Of a DNA stretch of 64,000 nt, positions 38,175 through 45,862 are shown piece after piece (within the stretch, counting starts at the first letter, position 1; the number at the start of each line of letters is the position of its first letter). The stretch is from contig NZ_CP077089.1 in assembly GCF_014268445.2 (NCBI RefSeq), forward strand, positions 1,047,501-1,111,500, given 5' to 3'. Both the position numbers and the translations under genes were made by a program. The notes below the pieces were generated by a model. That model did not search any database and was not told the origin of the DNA. It saw nothing but the letters and a program-made list of their open reading frames with translations. Source of the DNA: Pseudomonas tensinigenes (GTDB taxonomy: Bacteria > Pseudomonadota > Gammaproteobacteria > Pseudomonadales > Pseudomonadaceae).

Positions 38175-38792
38175 ATGATTGACCGTTATGACGCAGAAGG
38201 GGCGCAAAGCAGCTTTCAGCCCGGCTCGAATGAGCAAGTGCTGAGCAATAAACTGGGAATTATCGAACCCGAAGACATGGATGATGCAGAGCTGTTTTTG
38301 TTGGAAAAACTCTACCAATCTGTGCTCATCGAGCATTTGCCTGATCGATCAATCACTGTTCAGGATCTGAAGGATTGGCATCGACACTGGCTCGGGAACA
38401 TCTATCCATGGGCGGGCGATGTCCGTGCGGTAAATTTGGGCAAGGATGGATTTTTCTTCGCTGCTGCGCCGCAGATTCCTCGATTGCTCGATGGATTTGA
38501 AAAGGACTGCCTGTCCAAATACACGCCATGTGGTCCCGATTTGGATGAGAACCTGATTCGCGCCATCGCTGTAACGCACGTCGAGTTCATCCTGATTCAT
38601 CCCTTTCGTGAAGGTAACGGACGCTTGTCGCGATTACTGGCGGATGTCATGGCCGTACAGGCGGGCTACGTGCCGCTGGACTACAGCAGTTGGGAGCGAA
38701 ACAAAGAGGCTTATTTTGCAGCCATCAACCAAGGGCTGAACTGCAACTACGAACCCATGGAGTATTGGGTCCGGCAGGCATTATGGACTTGA
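38175..38792 (+). CDS. fic: Fic-domain protein (AMPylase/toxin-like)
   Basis: 205 aa. The full Fic catalytic motif HPFREGNGR is present, with His142 as the catalytic base and the following RLLADVM helix. The beta-hairpin flap region is seen in WAGDVRAVNLGKDG. Fic enzymes transfer AMP to Ser/Thr/Tyr of targets such as GyrB. No (S/T)xxxE(G/N) inhibitory motif is visible inside this protein, so if active it needs an external antitoxin (class I). I chose ATG 38175, preceded by AGGTACAAGG, because the upstream frame lacks conservation. A small convergent gene 8 nt downstream has a motif of the inhibitory type. Confidence 0.9.
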   Translation: MIDRYDAEGAQSSFQPGSNEQVLSNKLGIIEPEDMDDAELFLLEKLYQSVLIEHLPDRSITVQDLKDWHRHWLGNIYPWAGDVRAVNLGKDGFFFAAAPQIPRLLDGFEKDCLSKYTPCGPDLDENLIRAIAVTHVEFILIHPFREGNGRLSRLLADVMAVQAGYVPLDYSSWERNKEAYFAAINQGLNCNYEPMEYWVRQALWT

Positions 38793-38799
38793 GGCGGGG

Positions 38800-38961
38800 C
38801 TACTTGGCCAAGGACAAGTGCAGGAACTTACTGGACCTGAGTTTGAGTTTGCGCTCAATGGTCTCCACGCTTTGACCCGTCTCGATGGCTGTCGAGCTGG
38901 CGATTGCGCGGATCAACGTTTCGGTTGTCAGTTTTTTTTTGGTGCGAGGCGTGGGGCTCAT
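38800..38961 (-). CDS. Small 53-aa protein convergent to fic, candidate antitoxin
   Basis: 53 codons starting at ATG (38961) with GGAG 8 nt upstream, ending 8 bp from the fic stop on the other strand. The Lys-rich N-terminus (PRTKKKLT) is followed by a predicted helix with ASSTAIETGQ and a second helix (VETIERKLKLR). The S-x-x-x-E spacing (Ser23-Glu27) resembles the (S/T)xxxE(G/N) inhibitory helix of Fic antitoxins, but Thr replaces the final G/N. Known Fic antitoxins (VbhA, AntF, YhfG) are also very small, though usually encoded upstream on the same strand. Codon use is mixed. Function is inference. Confidence 0.5.
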   Translation of the reverse strand: MSPTPRTKKKLTTETLIRAIASSTAIETGQSVETIERKLKLRSSKFLHLSLAK

Positions 38962-39045
38962 GGCAGGGACTCCGCGGAGGTTGTCAGGCGAGTATAGCGT
39001 TTGGCTGGATTTGAAAAATATAAGGTATGGCTGGACACCGAACCG

Positions 39046-39135
39046 GTGGGAGCTGGCTTGCCAGCGATAGCGGTCGGCCAGTCAGCATCTAAATTGAATG
39101 TGCAGCCATCATCGCTGGCAAGCCAGCTCCCACAG
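39046..39135. repeat. REP pair, family 3 (GGGAGCTGGCTTGCCAGCGA type)
   Basis: Inverted copies of GGGAGCTGGCTTGCCAGCGA about 50 nt apart, the only family 3 element in the window. It lies in the gene-poor 38.96-39.45 kb stretch. Confidence 0.9.
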
Positions 39136-39172
39136 TTTTTGCACATTCTGTCTGACAGTGCGCGATCAAAAC

Positions 39173-39262
39173 TGTGGGAGCGAGCCTGCTCGCGAAAGCG
39201 GTTTTTCAGTCGATAGAGATGTTGAATGTGAAGCCGCCTTCGCGAGCAGGCTCGCTCCCACA
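39173..39262. repeat. REPIN, family 1
   Basis: TGTGGGAGCGAGCCTGCTCG and its complement, about 48 nt apart, 37 bp after the family 3 pair. The two elements fill most of the 490-bp gap before the GntP permease gene. Confidence 0.93.
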
Positions 39263-39361
39263 TTGGTTTCTCGTTCACCGAAAAGCCATGTAAATCCCGC
39301 CCTACGATTTTCATTAATCACGACAAGACATATCCATTAGCGACACGTCTTGCCTCTCCAC

Positions 39362-39374
39362 GAAAATTACTTTC
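39362..39374. promoter_or_regulatory. Candidate RpiR-type operator upstream of the permease
   Basis: GAAA-ATTAC-TTTC dyad 80 bp before the gntP-like start. Just downstream are TTGAAA (39382-39387) and ATTTAT about 16 nt further on, a possible promoter. MurR/RpiR regulators commonly bind GAAA-Nx-TTTC dyads, and the second gene of this operon encodes one. Confidence 0.35.
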
Positions 39375-39454
39375 ATGCGGTTTGAAATCTCGATCTCGAA
39401 ATGATTTATGAGTTTCACAACCCATTCGAACGTGACCCTTTCGAGGAGTACCGC

Positions 39455-40804
39455 ATGACGCCTTCCTTCGGCTATTGGCTGCTGGTGTATGCCGCCGTTG
39501 CCATCATCGCGCTGATCGTGTTGATCGCCCGTTACCGGCTCAACCCGTTCATCGTCATCACCCTGATTTCCATTGGTCTTGCGCTGGTCGCGGGGATGCC
39601 GCCGTCGGGTGTGGTGGGGGCGTATGAGGCCGGGGTGGGCAAGACGCTGGGGCATATTGCGCTGGTGGTCGCGCTGGGGACGATGCTCGGCAAGATGATG
39701 GCCGAGTCCGGTGGTGCCGAGCAGATGGCGCGCACGCTGATCGATAAATTCGGCGAGAAGAACGCGCACTGGGCGATGGTCTGCATCGCCTTTCTGGTCG
39801 GGCTGCCGCTGTTCTTCGAGGTCGGTTTTGTGTTGCTGGTGCCGATTGCATTCACTGTGGCGCGGCGCGTTGGCGTGTCGATTCTGATGGTCGGTTTGCC
39901 GATGGTTGCCGGCCTCTCAGTGGTGCATGCGCTGGTGCCGCCACACCCGGCGGCGATGCTCGCGGTGCAGGCGTATCAGGCGTCGGTCGGGCAGACCTTG
40001 CTGTATGCGATCGCCATCGGCATTCCCACCGCGATCATTGCCGGGCCGCTGTACGCCAAATTCATCGTGCCGCGCATTCAGCTGCCGGCGGATAACCCGC
40101 TGGAAAAACAATTCCTCGACCGCGAACCGCGCGACAAACTACCGGGTTTCGGCATCACCATGGCGACCATTCTGTTGCCGGTGGTGTTGATGCTGATCGG
40201 TGGCTGGGCCAACCTGATTTCCACGCCGGGCAGCGGCTTCAACCAGTTCCTGTTGTTCATCGGCAACTCGGTGATTGCCTTGCTGCTGGCGACCTTGTTG
40301 AGTTTCTGGACACTGGGTATTGCTCAGGGTTTCAACCGCGAATCGATCCTCAAATTCACCAACGAATGCCTGGCGCCGACCGCCAGTATCACCCTGCTGG
40401 TGGGCGCTGGCGGTGGCTTGAACCGGATTCTGGTCGACGCTGGCGTCACCGATCAGATCGTCGGCCTCGCTCATGAATTTCACCTGTCGCCGCTGATCAT
40501 GGGCTGGCTCTTCGCTGCGTTGATGCGCATCGCCACGGGTTCGGCGACCGTGGCCATGACCACCGCGTCCGGCGTGGTCGCGCCAGTGGCCATTGGTCTG
40601 GGTTATCCACACCCTGAACTGTTGGTGCTGGCGACCGGTGCTGGCTCGGTTATCTTTTCCCACGTCAACGACGGCGGCTTCTGGTTGATCAAGGAATACT
40701 TCAACATGACGGTCGCGCAGACGTTCAAGACCTGGACCGTGCTCGAGACGCTGATCTCGATAGTCGCGTTCGGCCTGACCGTCGGCCTTTCTTACCTGCT
40801 GTAA
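39455..40804 (+). CDS. GntP-family permease
   Basis: 449 aa inner-membrane transporter, the normal GntP length, with about 12-14 hydrophobic segments and no signal peptide. Signatures seen: ALVAGMPPSGVVGAYEAGVG (about 45), LPLFFEVGFVLLVPIAF (about 115), and ATGSATVAMTTASGVVAPVA (about 365). ATG 39455 is preferred over 39401 because GAGGAG precedes it. The family imports gluconate and related hydroxy/keto acids. With a D-aminoacylase two genes downstream, the cargo here may be a D-amino acid or N-acyl-D-amino acid, as in other operons of this layout. Confidence 0.9.
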   Translation: MTPSFGYWLLVYAAVAIIALIVLIARYRLNPFIVITLISIGLALVAGMPPSGVVGAYEAGVGKTLGHIALVVALGTMLGKMMAESGGAEQMARTLIDKFGEKNAHWAMVCIAFLVGLPLFFEVGFVLLVPIAFTVARRVGVSILMVGLPMVAGLSVVHALVPPHPAAMLAVQAYQASVGQTLLYAIAIGIPTAIIAGPLYAKFIVPRIQLPADNPLEKQFLDREPRDKLPGFGITMATILLPVVLMLIGGWANLISTPGSGFNQFLLFIGNSVIALLLATLLSFWTLGIAQGFNRESILKFTNECLAPTASITLLVGAGGGLNRILVDAGVTDQIVGLAHEFHLSPLIMGWLFAALMRIATGSATVAMTTASGVVAPVAIGLGYPHPELLVLATGAGSVIFSHVNDGGFWLIKEYFNMTVAQTFKTWTVLETLISIVAFGLTVGLSYLL

Positions 40805-40820
40805 CCGGAGCCCGCCGCCC

Positions 40821-41681
40821 ATGGACATCCTCTACCAGATCCGCGCCCGTCAGGATTCCTTCAGCGCCGGTGAAGGCCGCATCGCCCGGCTGATGCTCGA
40901 TGACGTTGGTTTCGCCGCCAGCGCCAGCCTCGAAGACCTCGCGCAACGCGCCGAAGTCAGCACCGCTACGCTGTCGCGTTTTGCCCGCACGGTCGGCTGT
41001 CGCGACCTGCGTGATCTGCGCCTGCAACTGGCTCAGGCCAGCGGCGTCGGCAGCCGTTTTCTCGACCCAGCGGGCACGCCTGAACAGTCGGCGTTCTATG
41101 GGCAGATTGTCGGCGACATCGAAACCACGCTGCGCCAGCATCTGGCCGGATTCGACGAGTCACGCTTTGCCGATGCGGTGAAGATGCTCGGCCAGGCACG
41201 AATGATTCACGCCTTCGGCCTGGGCGGTTGCTCGACCCTGTGTAGCGACGAATTGCAGGTTCGGCTGGTGCGCCTCGGCTACCCGATTGCCGTGTGCCAT
41301 GACGCGGTGATGATGCGCGTCACCGCCGCCAGCCTGAACGCCGAGCAAGTGCTCATCGTTTGTTCGCTGACCGGCATCACTCCGGAGCTGCTCGAGACGG
41401 TCGAACTGGCGCGCAACTACGGCGCACGCATTCTAGCGATCACCCGCGCCGATTCGCCGCTGGCGCAACTGGCCGACATCGTCCTGCCGCTGCAAGGCGC
41501 AGAAACCTCGTTCATCTACAAACCGACGGCGGCGCGCTACGGCATGTTGCTCGCCATCGACGTGCTGGCGACCGAGCTGGCGCTGGCCAATCCTGAAGAC
41601 AATCAAGAACGTCTGCGGCGGATCAAACTCGCCCTCGATGAATACCGTGGCGGCGACGATCACCTGCCGCTGGGAGACTGA
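40821..41681 (+). CDS. MurR/RpiR-family regulator
   Basis: 286 aa: N-terminal HTH_6 domain (about 1-77, ARLMLDDVGFAASASLEDLA, AEVSTATLSRFARTVGC) and a C-terminal SIS phosphosugar-isomerase-like domain (about 120-250, MIHAFGLGGCSTLCSDELQ, VLIVCSLTGITPE). It sits between permease and D-aminoacylase with gaps of 16 and 1 nt, so it is autoregulated with its targets. The SIS domain binds the inducer, here presumably a catabolite of the substrate. Confidence 0.9.
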   Translation: MDILYQIRARQDSFSAGEGRIARLMLDDVGFAASASLEDLAQRAEVSTATLSRFARTVGCRDLRDLRLQLAQASGVGSRFLDPAGTPEQSAFYGQIVGDIETTLRQHLAGFDESRFADAVKMLGQARMIHAFGLGGCSTLCSDELQVRLVRLGYPIAVCHDAVMMRVTAASLNAEQVLIVCSLTGITPELLETVELARNYGARILAITRADSPLAQLADIVLPLQGAETSFIYKPTAARYGMLLAIDVLATELALANPEDNQERLRRIKLALDEYRGGDDHLPLGD

Positions 41682-41682
41682 C

Positions 41683-43140
41683 ATGCTGTACGACACCCTG
41701 ATTCGCAATGCCCTGCTCATCGATGGCAGCAACATGCCCGGTTACCGCGCCGATGTTGCTATTCGCGCGGGCCGCATCGAGCGTATCGGCGACTTGCAAG
41801 ATGCCACGGCGACCGAAGAAATCGACGCGGCCGGTCGTGTGCTGGCGCCGGGTTTCATCGATGTGCACACCCACGACGACACTGTGGTCATTCGCCAGCC
41901 GGAGATGTTGCCCAAACTCAGTCAAGGCGTGACCACGGTGATTGTCGGCAACTGCGGGATCAGCGCTTCGCCCGTGACACTGAAGGGCAATCCGCCGGAT
42001 CCGATGAACCTGCTCGGTACAGCGGCGGCGTTTGTTTATCCACGCTTCAGTGATTATCGTGCGGCGGTGGAAGCGGCCAATACCACGTTGAACGTGGCTG
42101 CACTGATTGGCCATACGGCGCTGCGCAGCAATCATCTGGATGACCTGTTCCGCACAGCGACGCCAGAAGAAATCGCCGCGATGCGCGAGCAGTTACGCGA
42201 AAGCCTTGAGCACGGTGCGTTGGGTTTATCCACAGGTCTGGCGTACGCCAGCGCCTACAACGCCTCCACCGATGAAGTGATGCAACTGACCGAAGAACTG
42301 ACGGCGTTCGGCGCGGTGTACACCACTCATTTACGCAGCGAATTCGCGCCGGTTCTGGAAGCGATGGATGAAGCGTTCAGCATCGGTCGACACTCGCGTT
42401 CACCGGTGATTATTTCCCACCTCAAATGTGCTGGCGTCGGTAATTGGGGGCGCAGTCCGCAATTGCTCGCCTCATTGGAGGAAGCAGCGAAAACTCACCC
42501 GGTCGGTTGCGATTGCTACCCGTATGCAGCGAGTTCATCGACGCTGGATTTGAAGCAAGTCACCGATGCGCATCGCATCACCATCACCTGGTCGACGCCG
42601 CACCCCGAGGTCAGCGGCCGTGACCTGATCGACATTGCCGCCGAATGGAACGTGCCACTGCTCGATGCCGCGAAATGCTTGCAACCGGCGGGTGCGGTGT
42701 ATTACGGGATGGACGAGGCGGATGTCAGACGAATCCTCGCGCATCCGTTGTCGATGGTCGGTTCTGACGGACTGCCGGAAGACCCGTTCCCGCATCCGCG
42801 TCTGTGGGGCGCTTTCCCACGGGTGTTAGGACATTTCAGTCGCGACGTCGGCCTGTTTCCGCTGCACACCGCCGTGCACAAGATGACCGGGTTGTCGGCG
42901 GCGCGATTTGGGTTGAAGGAAAGAGGCGAGATTCGTGAAGGCTATTGGGCGGATCTGGTGTTGTTCAATCCGGCGACCGTGCGTGATGTCGCGGATTTCA
43001 ATGATCCGCAACGGGCCGCGCAGGGGATTGATGGGGTTTGGATTAATGGCGTGTTGAGTTATCGCGACGGGCAGGCGAATGGTCGCAGGGAAGGGCGGTT
43101 TCTCGCACGCGATGGGAATTTACGCGACGGGTTTAAGTGA
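41683..43140 (+). CDS. N-acyl-D-amino-acid deacylase (D-aminoacylase)
   Basis: 485 aa amidohydrolase-superfamily enzyme, usual length about 480. Seen: metal-binding FIDVHTHDD (about 65), the family-specific Cys in VGNCGISASP (about 92), HTALRSNH (about 148), HLRSEFAPVLEAMDEA, ISHLKCAGVGNWGR (about 247) and the catalytic Asp in MVGSDGLPEDPFPHPRLWG (about 365). It cleaves N-acyl groups from D-amino acids. The start at 41683 lies 1 nt after the regulator stop. The operon lacks the D-amino-acid deaminase and RidA genes often found with this enzyme. Confidence 0.92.
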   Translation: MLYDTLIRNALLIDGSNMPGYRADVAIRAGRIERIGDLQDATATEEIDAAGRVLAPGFIDVHTHDDTVVIRQPEMLPKLSQGVTTVIVGNCGISASPVTLKGNPPDPMNLLGTAAAFVYPRFSDYRAAVEAANTTLNVAALIGHTALRSNHLDDLFRTATPEEIAAMREQLRESLEHGALGLSTGLAYASAYNASTDEVMQLTEELTAFGAVYTTHLRSEFAPVLEAMDEAFSIGRHSRSPVIISHLKCAGVGNWGRSPQLLASLEEAAKTHPVGCDCYPYAASSSTLDLKQVTDAHRITITWSTPHPEVSGRDLIDIAAEWNVPLLDAAKCLQPAGAVYYGMDEADVRRILAHPLSMVGSDGLPEDPFPHPRLWGAFPRVLGHFSRDVGLFPLHTAVHKMTGLSAARFGLKERGEIREGYWADLVLFNPATVRDVADFNDPQRAAQGIDGVWINGVLSYRDGQANGRREGRFLARDGNLRDGFK

Positions 43141-43153
43141 TTCTGCTGACGTC

Positions 43154-43229
43154 AAAAGATCGCAGCCTTCGGCAGCTCCTACATGGGAATGCGACCTTCT
43201 GTAGGAGCTGCCGAAGGCTGCGATCTTTT
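43154..43229. repeat. REP pair, family 2
   Basis: AAAAGATCGCAGCCTTCGGC and its complement around a 20-nt loop, 14 nt past the D-aminoacylase stop. The near-perfect hairpin may also act as a transcript end. Confidence 0.93.
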
Positions 43230-43338
43230 GAACTGTGTCTCATAGTGGCACTGTGCAATTAAAGAAACGCCAGCCCAAGCCGAATTGCTGACATCCACCC
43301 CGTCTACACTGTGGGGCCAACCAGTCAGGGAGCACCCC

Positions 43339-43707
43339 ATGAGCTTCGGCAAAACCACCCCGATCCTGCGGATCTTCGATGAAGCCAAGGCTGTCGAGTT
43401 TTACGTCGATTTTCTGGGTTTCAAGATCGACTGGCAGCATCGCTTCGAGGCGAATTTTCCGTTGTATCTGCAGGTGTCGCGCGGTGAATGTGTGCTGCAT
43501 TTGTCCGAGCATCATGGCGATGCGTGCCCGGGTTCGGCGCTGCGTATCGAGACCGATGAGCTGGAGGCGTTTCAGCAACAGTTGGTGGCCAAGGATTACA
43601 AGTTTTCGCATCCGGGTATTCAGGCGATGCCGTGGGGGAGTCAGGACATGACCATCGTCGATCCGTTTGGTAATCGGTTGGTGTTCACCAATGCGATCAG
43701 CCTCTGA
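43339..43707 (+). CDS. Glyoxalase/bleomycin-resistance-fold protein
   Basis: 122 aa VOC-superfamily domain with two beta-alpha-beta-beta-beta halves: TPILRIFDEAKAVEFYVDFLGF at the N-terminus and DMTIVDPFGNRLVFTN at the C-terminus. It resembles the Ble/Shble group (GECVLHLSEHHGDACPGSA). It may bind a small ligand or act as a lyase/isomerase. ATG 43339 with AGGGAG 7 nt upstream is chosen. It is monocistronic and not linked to a pathway. Confidence 0.85.
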   Translation: MSFGKTTPILRIFDEAKAVEFYVDFLGFKIDWQHRFEANFPLYLQVSRGECVLHLSEHHGDACPGSALRIETDELEAFQQQLVAKDYKFSHPGIQAMPWGSQDMTIVDPFGNRLVFTNAISL

Positions 43708-43716
43708 AGCGAAAAG

Positions 43717-43988
43717 CCCCTCACCCTAACCCTCTCCCAGAGGGAGAGGGGACTGACCGAGGTGTCTGGCGCTAGACATCGACCTGAAAGATCTGCATCG
43801 ATTATGGATGGCCCTCACCCTAGCCCTCTCCCAGAGGGAGAGGGGACCGATTCGGGGATGCTTGAGAGATACACCGACCTGAACCTGCTCGGTCGAATCC
43901 ATAATCGACTCGGTCATTCAGGTCGATGTCTAGCGCCAGACACCTCGGTCGGCCCCCTCTCCCTCCGGGAGAGGGCTGGGGTGAGGGG
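43717..43988. repeat. 272-bp nested inverted-repeat element
   Basis: A perfect 34-bp inverted repeat (43755-43788 with 43917-43950) encloses a perfect 12-bp one (43798-43809 with 43897-43908). It is flanked by CCCTCTCCCAGAGGGAGAGGG-type palindromes at 43730-43750, 43822-43842 and, imperfectly, 43955-43975. The outermost CCCCTCACCC / GGGTGAGGGG ends also pair. There is no ORF with an RBS. Transcribed, the whole would fold into one long branched hairpin. Confidence 0.9.
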
Positions 43989-44003
43989 AAATGGCACACC
44001 GCA

Positions 44004-44052
44004 AAAAGAAGCCCGCCACCTAACCATCACAGTTGGGGTCGCGGGCTTTTTC
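44004..44052. terminator. Bidirectional terminator-like hairpin
   Basis: AAAAAGAAGCCCGC and GCGGGCTTTTT pair around a 24-nt loop. A-run and T-run flank the stem, so it can serve both directions. It lies 1 nt beyond the stop of the minus-strand remnant at 44054. Confidence 0.75.
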
Positions 44053-44053
44053 G

Positions 44054-44323
44054 TTAGTCGGTCGGCACTAACCTGTCCAACACGCGATTGACGGCCATTT
44101 CCGCCACCATCACCACTTGCGCTGTGTTCCCTTTGTTGAGCGGCCACCCTTTGGCTACTAAACGAAAGGGTGGCAGCTGTACGCAGGTTAGTAGACCGGG
44201 GAACTCAGCTAAGCCGGCGCGCCGAAGCGCCCTGCGTACAGCCACCATCAAGCTCAGATACGCGAGTACCTGTGATGAATGTACGACCAGCAGAATTACC
44301 TCCGGGCTACTAAACCCGATCAC
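44054..44323 (-). pseudogene. Remnant of a DUF6124-type gene disrupted by repeats
   Basis: The last 20 or so residues of this minus-strand frame (QVVMVAEMAVNRVLDRL) have the C-terminal pattern of the short DUF6124 proteins abundant in Pseudomonas; compare the intact copy at 62386-62760. Upstream the frame reads through inverted repeats (44169-44246) and CTACTAAAC motifs and has no family-like content. The terminator next to the stop looks intact. I read it as a decayed or repeat-invaded gene; a novel repeat element that happens to carry this tail is the alternative. Confidence 0.4.
44169..44246. repeat. Inverted repeat GGTGGC-N2-CTGTACGCAGG / CCTGCGTACAG-CCACC
   Basis: Two arms of 16-18 bases about 43 bp apart. 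A CACCCTTT/AAAGGGTG hairpin stands just to the left (44144-44171). TACTAAAC or its complement recurs near 44156, 44189 and 44310. The pattern suggests a structured repeat or RNA element about 200 bp long. Confidence 0.65.
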
Positions 44324-44528
44324 TGGGAATCAGTGACGCAATCAAGTTACGCAGCATGCTCCGGGCGCACAAGCCGGCGGATTCTGGCGCAGGCGTAGGC
44401 AGTGGCGCAAGGATTTGTGGGCTGTTTCGCGTAACGCTGAGTGTCTTTAAACAACTGGGGTGCGGGATGTTTATTGCGCTCAAGTATCGAAGATTTACCT
44501 GTAGGAATTGGGTGCGGCAACTGGCGCA

Positions 44529-44621
44529 TTCGCGAGCAGGCTCGCTCCCACAGTTGATCTCCGTTGTTCACAAAGTTGATGTTCACCGCCGACCCAATGT
44601 GGGAGCGAGCCTGCTCGCGAA
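44529..44621. repeat. REPIN, family 1
   Basis: TTCGCGAGCAGGCTCGCTCC and its complement about 50 nt apart, immediately behind the 3' end of the AraC gene. The 44340-44528 stretch to its left holds no gene that I can support. Confidence 0.92.
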
Positions 44622-44634
44622 GAGGCCCGAACAT

Positions 44635-45651
44635 TCACCCCCGATGCATCTGCCGAAACTCCCCCGGCGGCATCCCTCGCCGACTCTTGAACGTGCGATG
44701 AAACGACCTCGGTTCGGTAAACCCCAGATACTGCGCAATGTCCTGAATCGGCAGCGTGCTGTTGAGCAAATAATGCTCAGCCAGTTCCTGGCGCAGATCA
44801 TCGAGAATCTGCTGATACGACGTCCCCGCCTGATGCAACTGCCGCTGCAATGTGCGCACTGAAACGGCGAGCTGCTCGGCGACCTGCTCCTTGCGCGGCA
44901 AACCCTCCTTGAGCAACTGCCGCAGGATGTTCTTCACCTGCTGCTCAAGCGACGCATCCTCCAGCGTCGCCATCAATCCCAACGCATGTTCTTCCAGCGT
45001 GCGCAGCAACTGCGCATCCGCCTGACGCAACGGCAACTGCAAATACGCCAACGGCACGACCAGCGCTGAATACGGTTGATCAAACAACACCGGGCAATCG
45101 AAAAAAGCTTCGTACTGCGCCGGCGTGGCCTCGGCCGGGCATGAATGTTCCAGCCAGACCCCGGCCGGCGACATCTGCGTGTCGGCGATCCAGCGCGCGT
45201 ATTGCAGCCACGAACCGAGGACATTCTCCACCAAGTGCCGACGAATCCGTGGGCGCTGATAGCGGCAGGTCCAGATCAGATGCACATGGCCGTCCTGCAC
45301 CTCGGCGCGGCTGACGCCCATGTCGCCGACCAGTTTTTCGAACGGCATGATCCGGCTCATCGCATCGCCCAGCGTCGCGCAGTTCATGGTGATGTAACCG
45401 AGCACGCTCCACGAATTGGGCAGGACGAAATTCGCCGCGTTGAGGCCGAACAGCGGATCGCCCGAGTGTTCGCAGAAATAATCCAGCAAGCGTTCATGCG
45501 CCTCACCGGGCAAACGCAGGGTGTTGTCGCTCAACTGCTGCGCCTGCAAACCCGCCGCCGCCAATGCAGGTTCAATCGCCATGCCCAGGTGTTCGGCATG
45601 GCGCAGGTACTTGAGCAGCGGCGGAACCGAGGTGTAGCCAAGCGATTGCAT
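44635..45651 (-). CDS. AraC-family regulator (OruR/ArgR-like architecture)
   Basis: 338 aa. The N-terminal ligand-binding domain of the PF12625 type (about 20-210, LLKYLRHAEHLGMAIEPALA, PLFGLNAANFVLPNSW) is followed by AraC HTHs (about 235-335, LAVSVRTLQRQLHQAGTSYQ, IAQYLGFTEPRSFHRTFKS). Start 45651 has AAGGAAT upstream; the long upstream frame overlaps the divergent promoter. It is divergent from the FAD oxidase operon across 211 bp and very likely controls it. P. aeruginosa PA3027 next to PA3026-PA3024 has the same arrangement. Confidence 0.88.
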   Translation of the reverse strand: MQSLGYTSVPPLLKYLRHAEHLGMAIEPALAAAGLQAQQLSDNTLRLPGEAHERLLDYFCEHSGDPLFGLNAANFVLPNSWSVLGYITMNCATLGDAMSRIMPFEKLVGDMGVSRAEVQDGHVHLIWTCRYQRPRIRRHLVENVLGSWLQYARWIADTQMSPAGVWLEHSCPAEATPAQYEAFFDCPVLFDQPYSALVVPLAYLQLPLRQADAQLLRTLEEHALGLMATLEDASLEQQVKNILRQLLKEGLPRKEQVAEQLAVSVRTLQRQLHQAGTSYQQILDDLRQELAEHYLLNSTLPIQDIAQYLGFTEPRSFHRTFKSRRGMPPGEFRQMHRG

Positions 45652-45862
45652 GATCCCATTCCTTTGATCAATGGCGGCGGAGGCGGACGAATAGCCTGAA
45701 AGGTAATTTGAAACCCCGACTAAAGTAAATGGCTGACGCTTGCGCGACGTTTGACTCAATTGGCTACACGAACTGGCCGGATGCGACCGTGACACTTTGC
45801 GGCCGCTGGCTAGTATGGGGGCCTGAAATATCACTGATCTGACGGCAAAAAAGGACACACGC

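Noticed and set aside
43141..44634. CRISPR array
   Set aside because: The repeats are few, inverted rather than direct, and lack regular spacers; no cas genes are in the window.
44356..44862. Plus-strand 168-aa frame
   Set aside because: It crosses a REPIN and runs antisense to the C-terminal HTH of the AraC gene; no family resemblance.
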